Source: an uncultured Tidjanibacter sp. (lineage in GTDB: Bacteria > Bacteroidota > Bacteroidia > Bacteroidales > Rikenellaceae). From it: DNA of 64,000 nt. Positions 30,739-42,174 of the stretch are shown piece by piece. Every line of letters starts with the position of its first letter. The first letter of the stretch is position 1. Where the stretch lies: assembly GCA_947852905.1 (NCBI GenBank), contig CANTVF010000002.1:248001-312000 (forward strand), given 5' to 3'. Made by a program: the position numbers and the translations under genes. Under the pieces are notes generated by a model that saw nothing but the letters and a program-made list of their open reading frames with translations, made no database searches and was not told where the DNA came from.

Positions 30739-32799
30739 TTAGAAGAACTTAACCCTCATATCCTTGATGTCGCTCTCTTCGGTGAGTGCCTGCATGGTAC
30801 GCTCTGCGACATAATTGAGTGCATTGGTTTCGAGCCTTACTTTCTCGCTCTCCTCTGTTACGGTTCCGGCATCCTTGACATCCGTAACCACGAAACGGTA
30901 TACACCCGACACGCCTTCCACCGGTTTGGATAATACACCGGCCTCCACCGCCGACAAGGCACCGATCAACTGAGGCTCGACACCGAATTCGGGTATATAG
31001 AATGCGCTCCACTGTATATCGTTGATCTCCTTGACTTGACCGTCTATCGCAGCAGCGACTTCGTCGATAGAATTACCTGTCATCTCGGCAGCTATCATAC
31101 GAGCCTTCTCTTCGTTACGGAGGGTCTGAACGATCTGTGCCTTAACCTGCTCTACTGAAGCATATCCCTCTTCCCTGACATCGGTAAGAGCCGCCACGAA
31201 ATAATCGCCGCCGATTCCCATTATCGTAGACACATCGCCTTTCTTTCCGTTGAAAGCCCAACGCACCATCTCTTTCGAATCATCCAATCCGCTGATATTA
31301 CGATCGGTACTCTTAATGCGCACGGTTCTTTTCGAAAGCCCCATATCGTTTACGGCCTGACGGAATCCGTCTGCGCTACCGGCTGACGCGGTAAGGAACG
31401 CACTGGCTTCCTGATATGCTTTCTGTATTGTCGCAGCGCTCGGATCAACCGGATATTTTACGGTAGCGATCTGCGCCTTCTGCACCGGACGGCTCTTATA
31501 GGTCAGTTTCACCACCTGCACTCCGGCATTGCTTTCCACTACATATACATCTCCTACATTAGCGGCTATGGCCGCATCGACAAACTCTTCCGACAACAGT
31601 TCCGGAGCGAACCTACCGAGATCGCCTCCGTTCTGGGCTACGCTCCTGTCAGCCGAATACTCCATGGCAAGAGTCTCGAAATCGGATCCGCCGCGTATAG
31701 CACCTGCGAGACTGTCGGCCAAGGCCCTCTCGCTTCTGGGCAGAAGAATGTGCATGGCGCCGACGGTATCGGGCATCATACGCACATCGGCAACCCTCGA
31801 CACGGAATATACATTACCGCTTATCTTGGGACCGTACATCTCGCTGCGATCGTTACCGAAAGCGATTGCGGCTATTTCCGGAGAAAGCTGGTCTGCACGA
31901 TAGTAACGCGTATCCACCTTGTCCTGCGAATTGAGGGTAGCGTACTGCATCGGAGCGTCGCTGGCCGCGAACTCGTCAGCTATACCGAATATCACCTCTC
32001 TGGCCTCGTTGTAATCCTCCTCGGAAGGAATGACATCGAACACTACGTACTCAATATCGCGCGAAGCACCCTGCTTGAATGCATCCTTGTGATCGTTGTA
32101 ATATTTCTTGACCTGAGCATCGCTTATGTTCACGAGCGAATCGGGTACTGAATAATAGTCCTTGCCGACCACCTTGCCCGAATAGGATTCGTTGCCAACC
32201 TTTACGCCATGAGCTACTTCCAGCGAATTGGCATAGAAACCGCCGGCGACGAGAGCCCTGTATTTGCTCATTATCCTCTCCTGTGCCATCTGGTTGCGCA
32301 GGAACTGCCACAATGCATAAGATCCGTCGCCGGTATTCACACTGCTCATGAACATTTTCATGAGTTGCGGATCGAACATTCCGGTACCGGGATTAACGAA
32401 AGCAGCCATGACAACCGGCGATATATATACTCCGTCCACCATATCGAGCTGCTCGGCACCCGACACGATGAAACCGGCCTTTTCGAGACCCGGCGCTATG
32501 GAATACTGCATTACGAACTGTTCCCATGCTATGTTGTAGATTCCCTCTTGTTCCTCGGACGAGAACGCGTCGCGTCCCCACATCATCTTGTAGATATTTC
32601 CTACATAATCGGATTCCTTAAGGAAATCGACATAACCGATATTTTTACCGTTAATCTCACCGACACGCATTTTACGCTGATTGAATATGCTGCTGCCGGA
32701 AGTGAAAATGTCGCCTATAAGGAACGCCAGCAGTGCCAGGAAAATCACTATGGTCACTATAACGCCCCCCTTGGTTCTCAAAGTGTTAAGACTTGCCAT
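30739..32799 (-). CDS. Peptidylprolyl isomerase (PpiD/SurA-like, membrane-anchored)
   Basis: N-terminal TM; parvulin domain GAMHILLPRSERALADSLAGAIRGGSDFETLAMEYSADRSVAQNGGDLGRF. Confidence 0.92.
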   Translation of the reverse strand: MASLNTLRTKGGVIVTIVIFLALLAFLIGDIFTSGSSIFNQRKMRVGEINGKNIGYVDFLKESDYVGNIYKMMWGRDAFSSEEQEGIYNIAWEQFVMQYSIAPGLEKAGFIVSGAEQLDMVDGVYISPVVMAAFVNPGTGMFDPQLMKMFMSSVNTGDGSYALWQFLRNQMAQERIMSKYRALVAGGFYANSLEVAHGVKVGNESYSGKVVGKDYYSVPDSLVNISDAQVKKYYNDHKDAFKQGASRDIEYVVFDVIPSEEDYNEAREVIFGIADEFAASDAPMQYATLNSQDKVDTRYYRADQLSPEIAAIAFGNDRSEMYGPKISGNVYSVSRVADVRMMPDTVGAMHILLPRSERALADSLAGAIRGGSDFETLAMEYSADRSVAQNGGDLGRFAPELLSEEFVDAAIAANVGDVYVVESNAGVQVVKLTYKSRPVQKAQIATVKYPVDPSAATIQKAYQEASAFLTASAGSADGFRQAVNDMGLSKRTVRIKSTDRNISGLDDSKEMVRWAFNGKKGDVSTIMGIGGDYFVAALTDVREEGYASVEQVKAQIVQTLRNEEKARMIAAEMTGNSIDEVAAAIDGQVKEINDIQWSAFYIPEFGVEPQLIGALSAVEAGVLSKPVEGVSGVYRFVVTDVKDAGTVTEESEKVRLETNALNYVAERTMQALTEESDIKDMRVKFF

Positions 32800-33069
32800 A
32801 CAATATGTTTTTTATCGTTTTTTATTTCTTGCCCCACGTCCCCGCATCTTATCTGCCGCTCGGATTCTCCGCAACCGACACACCGGCCGTTCTATCGGAG
32901 TCTACACGCCGGAATGTCCGGAAGACCTTCGTTTCCGCTCCGTACGACATCCGAAGATACGTTCAGGGACTAAAACGGTTTCAAAGGTAATAAATTTCCC
33001 CTTATAACCTTTTGCCGGACAGGTAAATTTTAAGCCTGTGACTCAAAATAACGGCGGCAGGCGTTCCGC

Positions 33070-34329
33070 CTACAACAATCTTACTTTCACCAACTCTATC
33101 CTCGAAGACGACGATTTAAGTATCCGGATAAGCTTGTTGTCTATATTCACCTCGCTGCCTGCGGGAGGAATGCCGTCTTCATGGAAAATTATGTATCCTG
33201 CCAACGTATCGTACTCGTCCGACTCTTCTATGCCGAGGTCGTATTTTTCATTAAGATACTTGACCTCCAATCGGCTCGAGAAGACGTACTCGCCGTCACC
33301 GAGCCTTTTTTCGACCATATCCGGCGTATCGTGTTCGTCGTCTATCTCTCCGAAGATTTCCTCAAGAATATCTTCCAGAGAGATTATGCCGGCCGTTCCG
33401 CCGAACTCGTCGATAACCACGGCAACGGAAGTCCGGCTCTTGGTGAACTCTTCGAGCAGCCTTTCGGCAGGAAGGGTTTCGGGAACATATTTCACGGGGA
33501 TAAGACAATCCTTGATACCGGCCGGATGACGGAACAGACTCTTGATGTTCACATACCCGACTATGTTGTCTATAGAACCTTCCCAAACGAATATGCGGGA
33601 ATACTGGCTTTCTATAAATCTCGCGCATATGTCGTCAACCGATGATTCTATATCCACGGCCTCGACATCTATCCTCGGCACCATACAGTCCCTCACCAGA
33701 ATATCTGAAAAATCCAGCGCTTTCTGGAACAACCGCAACTCATTGTCCTGTTCCGACTGCGGCTCCGTATTCTCTTCGAGAAGATTCTCCAGATCCACCT
33801 TCTCGAAACGTTTCAACCCCTCGCCGTCTTTAATTTTTATCCCGAATACACGCAACAACCCGAAAGACAACCACGTAGCGAATTTTGCTATCGGATACAA
33901 TATTATGTAGAAAAAGAAAACCGGAACGGCGAAAGCCTTGAGATAGGCATTAGGCTTCAGCTTTACCAACGCTTTGGGGGTAAATTCCCCGACAAATATT
34001 ATGATTATCGTAGATATCAGCGACTCAATGAGTACCGACCATGTACCGCTATTGTACGGAATCCCCCACCGATCGGCAAGATAATGCAGAAGAACGGTCA
34101 TATTCAAGGAATACAACACGAGCACTATATTGTTGCCCACCAGCATGGTGGTTATATACTGTCCCTGATTACTCGTGAATATATTGGCTATACGACCGAA
34201 TACGCCGCTTTGCTTGCGGTCTATTTCGAGCTTGAGTTTGTTGGAACTCGTAAAGGCTATCTCCATGCCCGAAAAGAACGCGGAAAGTAACAGAGTAACT
34301 ACGGTTATGGTTATTATCGAACCTATCAT
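33070..34329 (-). CDS. Hemolysin-family CNNM/CorC transporter-like protein with CBS domains
   Basis: 419 aa; VRDCMVPRIDVEAVD CBS region, DEFGGTAGIISLEDILEEIFGEI. Confidence 0.92.
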   Translation of the reverse strand: MIGSIITITVVTLLLSAFFSGMEIAFTSSNKLKLEIDRKQSGVFGRIANIFTSNQGQYITTMLVGNNIVLVLYSLNMTVLLHYLADRWGIPYNSGTWSVLIESLISTIIIIFVGEFTPKALVKLKPNAYLKAFAVPVFFFYIILYPIAKFATWLSFGLLRVFGIKIKDGEGLKRFEKVDLENLLEENTEPQSEQDNELRLFQKALDFSDILVRDCMVPRIDVEAVDIESSVDDICARFIESQYSRIFVWEGSIDNIVGYVNIKSLFRHPAGIKDCLIPVKYVPETLPAERLLEEFTKSRTSVAVVIDEFGGTAGIISLEDILEEIFGEIDDEHDTPDMVEKRLGDGEYVFSSRLEVKYLNEKYDLGIEESDEYDTLAGYIIFHEDGIPPAGSEVNIDNKLIRILKSSSSRIELVKVRLL

Positions 34330-34371
34330 TATAGCACGGCCGCGTTATCCGCCCAGCCTTATAGTTGACAT

Positions 34372-35145
34372 CTATGATTCTTTTTCCTCTGCCTCAACGC
34401 TCGCCGCGTCATCTTCCGGTTTCTCCGGTGCTACAAGCCCCTTCTGTCCGGCAGGTTGCACGGGACGCACCAATACAGACTTACCGTTTTGCATCGAGGT
34501 ACCCTGAGACCGCACCGTCTCGATTTCTGTCTCTTCAGCTGCATTCTCCTCCTCCGGAGCCATGTCGTATGCCCCATCCTCGTTAGGAGACAAGTCCACG
34601 GCTATCGAGCCTTCGTAGTCGAGAAACTCCCAGTTCTCAAGCGCTGCGTCCGACACCAGTCCGGTACCGAAATGAACCCCGTCTTCGTCCTCCACCCGGC
34701 AATGCACATTGGAATATATCCTGTCTGTCCTGGCATCCCAAAACAGTTGTTCCGAATAGAACGTATTCCCGGATCCGGTCGCCACGACATTGCCGCTGGC
34801 CATCCAAAGGTCCCTGTCGTCATACGATATGGCCTCATCCGCCCTTAAGGTCGATTCGACGACGTCCGTAGAATCCCTGAACGTTTCCACGAAAACGCCC
34901 TGAGGGTATTTCGTATAGGGCTCGCGAGCAAGGCCGTATGTTTCAACGAGACTGGCGGTAAAGAAGTAAGACCTCTGCCCGTTTTTACTCACCCTCATGC
35001 TCAAATTCTCGCTTCGCATCGTAACGAGCGTCTCGGTATTGACTTTACCTCCGTTGCCGTCGCCCTTACAGGACAATAACAAGGCAGCACTTCCCGCAAT
35101 GAGAAATGCTACCTTCAATTTGAAATATGCCGATTTCGTTATCAT
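34372..35145 (-). CDS. lptC: LPS export ABC transporter periplasmic protein LptC
   Basis: Lipoprotein signal (LLLSC); SYFFTASLVETYGLAREPYTKYPQGVFVETFRDSTDVVESTLRADEAISYDDRDLW. Confidence 0.85.
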   Translation of the reverse strand: MITKSAYFKLKVAFLIAGSAALLLSCKGDGNGGKVNTETLVTMRSENLSMRVSKNGQRSYFFTASLVETYGLAREPYTKYPQGVFVETFRDSTDVVESTLRADEAISYDDRDLWMASGNVVATGSGNTFYSEQLFWDARTDRIYSNVHCRVEDEDGVHFGTGLVSDAALENWEFLDYEGSIAVDLSPNEDGAYDMAPEEENAAEETEIETVRSQGTSMQNGKSVLVRPVQPAGQKGLVAPEKPEDDAASVEAEEKES

Positions 35146-35233
35146 AACGGCGTCGTACAATATACAGCCTCCGTAACGGGAAGACCGCTACGCTCACGCG
35201 AGGAGTGTCCCATCTCCCCGCTTTCAAGGAGCG

Positions 35234-36574
35234 TTAGTCTATCATCTTTACGGTAGTGCGTCCCGATATCCAACCGCATTTGACATCGTAAGCCACTCCG
35301 TCACTGGTGATACCGCGGAAGAACAGCTCCTCTTTCTTCGGGAACGACCTGCGGAAGAGCAACATGGATTTGTCTATCTGCTCCATTTCGGGCGCACTGG
35401 CATCGAAATACCTGCGTGCCGTAGCCATCTGATCGTAAGCGAGCCAATAAACGGTCTGACTGTCGAATCCTTCGCAAGCTTGCGCGCCTGCGGCATACGC
35501 CTGTGCGAGCATCATGTACGCATATCCGTTTTCAGGATTGAACTGACATGCCTGCTTGGCATAGTTGGCGGCAGCGGCGGCATTCTTGAGAGTCAATTCC
35601 GTACCGGCGATCTCCACGGCGAGCATGGCTTTGGCAATCGGATCGGTCTCCTTGTCCAGCGCGGCTTTCAGGAACGACAACGCCTTTTCCGTCTCACCTA
35701 TTTTAACGTAAGCGGAAGCGAGGTTACGTGCAGTAGTAGCCGTAGGCTCGGCATTATAATACAATTCGCCGACCTCCATAAGGAACGGAGTTTCGCATTC
35801 GCTGCGTACCAACAAATTGAAGGCTTTCGCCAAAATAGCCACATCATCGGGATTGGCTTCCACGCGTGCCTTGAATATCCTTTCGAGATTCTCGCAGTTC
35901 GCCGCACCGCTCGATACGAACAAGGCGTCGAAAGTGGCTTTCGCAGTATCGGACGAAGGATCCGTAATACCGGCCATAAGTTCCGCAAGACGTTCGTACT
36001 GATCCATATAATAGTCGGTTTCCACGAGGTCGCTCTTATAGTCGGTAGTCAGTTCGTTGAAATACAGATTTATGAAATCCGGATCGGGCGTATTCTGGTT
36101 GGCATCGATAGCCTCTTCGAAATACTGTCTTACTCCTTCGCGGTCCGAAGGCATGAAACTGAGGTAATCCTTGGCTTTCTGTACGAGTATGTACGGCCGG
36201 CCGTAACGGGCATCGTCACCGAAATACTGGATACGCATATCGTAGAGGTTGAGCAAAGAATCGACGTACATCTTCCGTTCGTCGAGCTTCATGCTACGCT
36301 GAATTTTGATTTTGTATATGTTTATGGCATACACATATATATTCTGCGCTCCCTTCGGCGAGTTGGCTATCAGTTCTGGCAGGTATCCCAAAGCATCGTC
36401 ATAACGCTGACTGTTGTATGCGTCCCTGTAATAATTGAATCTGAGAGCATTATCGCGGCGCTCCTCCTGCGTGGCGTTCTCACCCCACTCCGGCCCCAAT
36501 AACTGCTGTGCGAAAACATCACCGCCGAGTACCGTGGCGGCAACCAAAAACAATATTACTCTTAAAGATTTCAT
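35234..36574 (-). CDS. Tetratricopeptide-repeat secreted protein
   Basis: 446 aa, signal peptide, TPR-like repeats. Confidence 0.8.
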   Translation of the reverse strand: MKSLRVILFLVAATVLGGDVFAQQLLGPEWGENATQEERRDNALRFNYYRDAYNSQRYDDALGYLPELIANSPKGAQNIYVYAINIYKIKIQRSMKLDERKMYVDSLLNLYDMRIQYFGDDARYGRPYILVQKAKDYLSFMPSDREGVRQYFEEAIDANQNTPDPDFINLYFNELTTDYKSDLVETDYYMDQYERLAELMAGITDPSSDTAKATFDALFVSSGAANCENLERIFKARVEANPDDVAILAKAFNLLVRSECETPFLMEVGELYYNAEPTATTARNLASAYVKIGETEKALSFLKAALDKETDPIAKAMLAVEIAGTELTLKNAAAAANYAKQACQFNPENGYAYMMLAQAYAAGAQACEGFDSQTVYWLAYDQMATARRYFDASAPEMEQIDKSMLLFRRSFPKKEELFFRGITSDGVAYDVKCGWISGRTTVKMID

Positions 36575-36620
36575 AGTATTTATTTAATATTTCTGTAGTT
36601 ACAAAATATCGACGTCTATC

Positions 36621-37934
36621 TTAGTCGTACTTGTATTTCACGAACCAGTAGTCATCTCCGAACAGGCTCAAACCTACCGATACCTTGAAATAATTCTCCT
36701 TTATCAGACCTGCGGCAACAGTACCGCGAGTACCGAGTTCTATACCGACATCCACCTTGTTACGTCCGCGCTGTCCCCACGGAATACCTACGCCCAACGT
36801 AATGGCAGTCTGATTGATGGCCTGACCGTTCAGTACCATATAATACTGATCGTAACGCGCCCCTATACGATAGGACCAGCGCTTCATTACCTTACGGACA
36901 TCTCCCGGATTGGGAATGAACTGCACTCCGGCAGCCACACTGTGCGTATTACGATATGTCAGATCGCTGTCCGACAATCCGTTGTTGGCACCCCATGCAC
37001 TGAAACGGTAGTCCAGACCTGCGCTGAATTTGGGAGAACTGTAATACAGACCGCCGCCGTAAATATCCGGCAAAATGAACGCAGAACGATATTCCCTGTT
37101 GACTATCTCGTCTGTCCCTGCGGTAGTGTAATAGGGGCCGTGCATTATCGTTTCCGATATTCTCGAACGCAATCTGCCGCCCATGTTGTAAATCACGCCG
37201 AGTGTCAGCGAGGAATTTTCTTTCGCAAACAGACGAGCCTGAACACCGAAATTGGCCATGAGTCTGCTGATATACTCATGGTTATCCGAATTGACGCCTA
37301 CATAATATCCGGTTCCGGTCAACGGAATGATCGTCTGGGAATAATTACGTATTATGTTCCCCTGATAATATACCGCTTCCGCACCTATCGACAACCAATC
37401 GACCGGCGACCAGCCCACACCGGCCTTTATCTGATTCACGCCTCCGGAACCGGAATATGCGTAATGCACATAACCGATATCCTCCCAAACGTCTTCACCC
37501 AATTCGTCTCGCGATACGCTGTACCCCACACTGCTGTACGGCGATACGGACAATGCGAACCCGATCCCCTTGGCAATAGGCAACTGTAGCGCGATATCAC
37601 TGACGTTGAACGTATTATAACTGGTCTTGGTGGTCGAACTTTTCAGATAGAAATTCTGGTCTTCCATACCCACATGAAGCAGGGCGCTGCGACGTCCTAT
37701 CGAACTGTATGCCGCCGGATTCATGAAATTGATCTCGTATTGGGATCTGTATCCGAGCCCCGCACCGCCCATACCTTTAATGGAAGCCGGTGCGGCGTTG
37801 AACATATCGCCAACTCCGAAGAAGGAGTACGGCGAAAAAGTATTTATACTGCTACCCTGTGCGAAAGCCGCCGCAGGCATCGCTGCCAACGACACTAAAG
37901 CCACGAGTTTACAGACTGTTTTCAGTATCCGCAT
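36621..37934 (-). CDS. Outer-membrane beta-barrel protein (FadL/PorV-like)
   Basis: 437 aa, signal peptide, SINTFSPYSFFGVGDM, alternating beta-strand pattern ending in aromatic/charged strand. Confidence 0.7.
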   Translation of the reverse strand: MRILKTVCKLVALVSLAAMPAAAFAQGSSINTFSPYSFFGVGDMFNAAPASIKGMGGAGLGYRSQYEINFMNPAAYSSIGRRSALLHVGMEDQNFYLKSSTTKTSYNTFNVSDIALQLPIAKGIGFALSVSPYSSVGYSVSRDELGEDVWEDIGYVHYAYSGSGGVNQIKAGVGWSPVDWLSIGAEAVYYQGNIIRNYSQTIIPLTGTGYYVGVNSDNHEYISRLMANFGVQARLFAKENSSLTLGVIYNMGGRLRSRISETIMHGPYYTTAGTDEIVNREYRSAFILPDIYGGGLYYSSPKFSAGLDYRFSAWGANNGLSDSDLTYRNTHSVAAGVQFIPNPGDVRKVMKRWSYRIGARYDQYYMVLNGQAINQTAITLGVGIPWGQRGRNKVDVGIELGTRGTVAAGLIKENYFKVSVGLSLFGDDYWFVKYKYD

Positions 37935-38664
37935 TATAATCCAGTATCGTATTCAATCCGGTAAGCACCAGATCGTAGTTCGCAAATATCGTATTTTTAA
38001 ACCGTTTTTCAAATAGCGGAGCATCGCCTCCGGTAAAAATAGTCACCAAACCGGGGTATTCGGCGCCGTAAATCTCCATAAGCCCGCGAATCTCCATATA
38101 TATGCCCTCCACCACTCCGGCGACCATGGCGTCTTTCGTGGTGGCAGGTACTCCGCAACGGCAATACCTGTCGCATTCGGCTGCGTCTATAAGCGGAAGT
38201 TTGCCGGTAAAGGCGCTCAACGCCTTAAGCCGCATGGCCACACCCGGAGAAATGTTGCCGCCGAGATATCCTTCCGCTGCCGACACCACATCTTCCGTAA
38301 TCGCCGAACCGAGATCCACTATGAATATGTCCCGCCCCGGAAACATCTTCACAGCCCCCACCGCAGCGGCCAGACGGTCGAGCCCCAGAGTATGGGGCGT
38401 AGCGTAACGGTTGCCTATAGGCACCGAAACGTCGTGATCGAAAAGCACCAATTCCACACTTCTGCACCTTAGCGCCGAAGCGATCCGAGCTTCATCGCCT
38501 CGTGTGGAATACAGAATGCACCTGCGAATATCCGGATGCGAGGCAAACACTTCGTCTACGAACTCTTCTCCGTCGCCGAGAAAGACCCCTTTGTACAACA
38601 GCGTATCTTTCTCGAAAACCGCCGCCTTGACACGACTGTTACCTATATCGACAACCAGATTCAT
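37909..38664 (-). CDS. coaX: Type III pantothenate kinase
   Basis: MNLVVDIGNSRVKAAVFEKD; DLGSAITEDVV; internal start; overlaps OMP gene 5' end. Confidence 0.93.
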   Translation of the reverse strand: MNLVVDIGNSRVKAAVFEKDTLLYKGVFLGDGEEFVDEVFASHPDIRRCILYSTRGDEARIASALRCRSVELVLFDHDVSVPIGNRYATPHTLGLDRLAAAVGAVKMFPGRDIFIVDLGSAITEDVVSAAEGYLGGNISPGVAMRLKALSAFTGKLPLIDAAECDRYCRCGVPATTKDAMVAGVVEGIYMEIRGLMEIYGAEYPGLVTIFTGGDAPLFEKRFKNTIFANYDLVLTGLNTILDYNADTENSL

Positions 38665-38793
38665 CATCCCCCTCTTCCGCCGCACGCAGCCGCCATATCC
38701 GCAAACGCAAGTCCATACGACCTGCCGCACGTTACAGCGACACATTCAGTAAAACGTACGCACTGCCCCATTCATCGGCCGCAGAGGATCGTC

Positions 38794-41700
38794 TCAGACC
38801 GCATCCGCCGCTGCCTCGCGACCGTATTCCTGAGCCCCGGCATACATTTCATCGAGGGTTTTCCAAGCCTTTTCGAGCCCTTTAACCTCTCTAACTGTTA
38901 ATTGCAGCTTATTATTGTTTTGTTTGAGGACAAATTTCGCATTATTTTTTGTGACATACTTCAGAATTCCCAGAAAAAGCGAACTTTTATAATACGGCGA
39001 CGACGGCTCGCCCACGAACCGCAGCAACATGAGCCCGTTTTTAACCTTCACCCATTCGAATCCGAGCTTCACGGCACGCCACCTCAGACGCACCACATCC
39101 ATAAGATTACGTGCAGCCGCAGGCAGTTCGCCGAAACGGTCGGTCAGCCGCTCCTCGAAAAGACGCATCCGCTCCTCGTCGTCGATATTGTCCAGCTCAC
39201 GGTACAGTCGCAGCTTCTCGGCGCTTTGGCCTATATATGAATCCGGCAACAACGCCTCTATATCGGTCTCTATCTGCGCATCGGTTATGTAATTGACCTC
39301 AGCATGCTGCACCTGCGTCTGATTTCCGACAAGCGTTCCGGCCTCGTCCACACCCTCGGCTCGCAACTCGGCCACGGCTTCGGCGAGTATCTTCTGGTAG
39401 GTCTCGAATCCCATGTCGGCTATGAAGCCGCTCTGCTGCGCACCGAGCAGATTGCCGGCACCGCGTATATCCAGATCCTGCATGGCTATGTTGAAACCGG
39501 CGCCGAGATCGGAAAACTCCTCTATGGCCCTCAATCGTCGACGCGCTTCCGGAGTAAGCATCTCGTCGGGCGGCGTCAGCAGATAACAATACCCTTTCTT
39601 GTCGGAACGTCCCACGCGACCGCGCAATTGGTGCAGGTCGCTCAGTCCGAACCGGTGGGCATCGTTTATTATAATGGTATTGGCATTTGGAATGTCCACA
39701 CCGCTCTCTATTATAGTCGTTGCCACCAGCACGTCGAACTCACCGTATATGAAATCCATGACGAGTTTTTCGAGTCTGTCGGCAGGCATCTGTCCGTGTC
39801 CTACGGCCACACGCGCCTTGGGGCACAAATTGCGAACTATGTCTGCGATATGCTCTATATTGTCCACACGATTGTGTACGAAGAACACCTGTCCGTGACG
39901 GGCGAGCTCGAACTCTATCGCCTCACGAAGTATGTCTTCGTCGAACAGATGCGATTCGGTGACTATGGGCTGACGGTTGGGCGGCGGCGTAGCGATGACA
40001 GACAGATCTCTGGCTCCCATTAGCGAAAACTGCAAAGTCCGCGGTATGGGCGTAGCCGTCAGCGTCAGAGTATCAACGTGTACGCTCATCTGACGCAGCT
40101 TTTCCTTGCTCGACACCCCGAACTTCTGCTCCTCGTCGATTATCAACAGCCCCAGATCACGGAACTTTATATCCTTACCGAGTATCTTGTGAGTACCGAC
40201 CAATATGTCTATCTTGCCTTCGGCCAAATCCTCCTTTATCTGTTTCACCTCCTTGGCGCTCTTGACACGGCTCAGATTCTCCACTCTGACAGGCAACCCG
40301 CGCAAACGCTCCGAAAACGTTCTGTAATGCTGCAACGACAATATGGTCGTCGGCACCAGTACGGCGACCTGCTTTGAATCGGTCACTGCTTTGAATGCAG
40401 CCCGCACGGCCACTTCGGTTTTTCCGAATCCCACGTCGCCGCACACGAGCCTGTCCATAGGCTGCGGCTGCTCCATATCGTGTTTGACCATCTCCACGGC
40501 CGCCTGCTGATCGGGTGTCTCCTCGTACGGAAACGAAGCCTCCAGTTCGTGTTGCAGATACCCGTCGGGAGAAAAAGCGAATCCGCCGCTCTCCTTCCGT
40601 TCGGCGTACAGTTTTATCAATTCGCGTGCAATATCCTTGACGGCGTTCTTGGTAGCGGTCTTCATCCGCTGCCATGCACCCGATCCGAGTTTGTATATCT
40701 TCGGAGGCGTATCGCTATCCTTGTCTTTATATCTCGAAATGCGGTGCAACGCATGCACGTTCACGAGCAACACGTCGCCGTCGCGATACTCGATCTTCAC
40801 CGCCTCGTAAGGCTTGCCGTTCTCCGTGGTACGCACCAATCCGCCGAAACGCCCGACACCGTGATCTATATGCACCACGTAATCTCCCGGCTTGAGTTCG
40901 TTGAGTTCGGCCACCGTCATGGCTTTAGACCGGTCGATCTCACCGCGCAGAGAATACCGGTGATACCGTTCGAATATCTGGTGATCCGTATAAAGGCATA
41001 TTTTCAGAGTCACGTCCGTAAACCCTTCGTGCAACACGGCCTGAATCGGCTCGAAAGGCGCTTTGGGAAAGCCGTCCGATGAAAGGATGTTCGTCAGGCG
41101 TTCGGTCTGCGCCCTGTTGTCCGACAATATGAATGTCGAATAACCCTTCATGGCACGATCGTGTATATCCTTGGCCAACAAATCGTACTGTTTGTTGAAC
41201 GACGGTTGCGGCGAGGTTCCGAACTCTATTACCGACGACGACAGGAACTCACGAGGCACACCCCGGCGCAGAAACAACGTCGCCCCTTCGAGCGCTTCGG
41301 CAAGCTGGCGGCGACTCGTCACCTTCTCGTCCACGCCTGCCGGCTCGTCCGCCTCGCCGAGCATCTTACGGCGTATGTCGTCCACGCGTCTGAAAGCGTG
41401 ATCGAGATTGTCCGCCCAATAACAGCATTTTCCTGCGAACTCCACCAGCGAAACGCTGTGTCCGCAAGCTACCGAACGTTTCATGTCCGGCACTATCTCT
41501 ATACGGTCGAGACGGTCGGTGGAAAGCTGCGAGGATATGTCGAAACGACGTATCGATTCCACTTCGTCGCCGAAGAAATCGACGCGATACGGTTTGTTCT
41601 CCGCATACGAAAATACGTCGAGAATACCGCCCCGCACGGAATACTGCCCCGGCTCGTATACGAAATCCACCCTCTCGAAACCGTATTCGTCCAACAGAGC

Positions 41701-42174
41701 CGCCATGGTCTCCATATCGGCACGTCCTCCGCACTCCAGCGTCACCGTACTCCGTTCCATCTCACCGGCATCAGCCACCTTTTCGGCCAAAGCCTCAGGA
41801 TAGGTACATATCACCAGACGTCTGCGCGACGAGCCTTCCCGCAAGGCGCTCAACGCGGCGGTACGCTGCACCACCCCCGATGCGTCTTCCTGCCCGAAAT
41901 TGACCGACCGTTTATATCCGGTAGGGAAGAACAACACGTCCTGTTCGCCGAGGAAAGCATAAAAGTCGTTCATAAGATATGCAGCGGAATCCTTGTCCTC
42001 GCATACGAACACATGTACGCCGCCGCACGCCTCTATGGCCGCCGACGCATACAATGCATATGCAGATCCGACCAGAGATCTTAACTCTGTCACGCCTGTG
42101 CGACCTACCGCTGCGGCTAGATTCCGGCCGGACGGAGTATTTCCGGCACGCACGATTATATCACTCAATCGCAT
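38794..42174 (-). CDS. mfd: Transcription-repair coupling factor
   Basis: GDYVVHIDHGVGRFGGL, CGDVGFGKTEVAVRAAFKAV, DEEQKFGV, TRCF C-terminal domain. Confidence 0.98.
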   Translation of the reverse strand: MRLSDIIVRAGNTPSGRNLAAAVGRTGVTELRSLVGSAYALYASAAIEACGGVHVFVCEDKDSAAYLMNDFYAFLGEQDVLFFPTGYKRSVNFGQEDASGVVQRTAALSALREGSSRRRLVICTYPEALAEKVADAGEMERSTVTLECGGRADMETMAALLDEYGFERVDFVYEPGQYSVRGGILDVFSYAENKPYRVDFFGDEVESIRRFDISSQLSTDRLDRIEIVPDMKRSVACGHSVSLVEFAGKCCYWADNLDHAFRRVDDIRRKMLGEADEPAGVDEKVTSRRQLAEALEGATLFLRRGVPREFLSSSVIEFGTSPQPSFNKQYDLLAKDIHDRAMKGYSTFILSDNRAQTERLTNILSSDGFPKAPFEPIQAVLHEGFTDVTLKICLYTDHQIFERYHRYSLRGEIDRSKAMTVAELNELKPGDYVVHIDHGVGRFGGLVRTTENGKPYEAVKIEYRDGDVLLVNVHALHRISRYKDKDSDTPPKIYKLGSGAWQRMKTATKNAVKDIARELIKLYAERKESGGFAFSPDGYLQHELEASFPYEETPDQQAAVEMVKHDMEQPQPMDRLVCGDVGFGKTEVAVRAAFKAVTDSKQVAVLVPTTILSLQHYRTFSERLRGLPVRVENLSRVKSAKEVKQIKEDLAEGKIDILVGTHKILGKDIKFRDLGLLIIDEEQKFGVSSKEKLRQMSVHVDTLTLTATPIPRTLQFSLMGARDLSVIATPPPNRQPIVTESHLFDEDILREAIEFELARHGQVFFVHNRVDNIEHIADIVRNLCPKARVAVGHGQMPADRLEKLVMDFIYGEFDVLVATTIIESGVDIPNANTIIINDAHRFGLSDLHQLRGRVGRSDKKGYCYLLTPPDEMLTPEARRRLRAIEEFSDLGAGFNIAMQDLDIRGAGNLLGAQQSGFIADMGFETYQKILAEAVAELRAEGVDEAGTLVGNQTQVQHAEVNYITDAQIETDIEALLPDSYIGQSAEKLRLYRELDNIDDEERMRLFEERLTDRFGELPAAARNLMDVVRLRWRAVKLGFEWVKVKNGLMLLRFVGEPSSPYYKSSLFLGILKYVTKNNAKFVLKQNNNKLQLTVREVKGLEKAWKTLDEMYAGAQEYGREAAADAV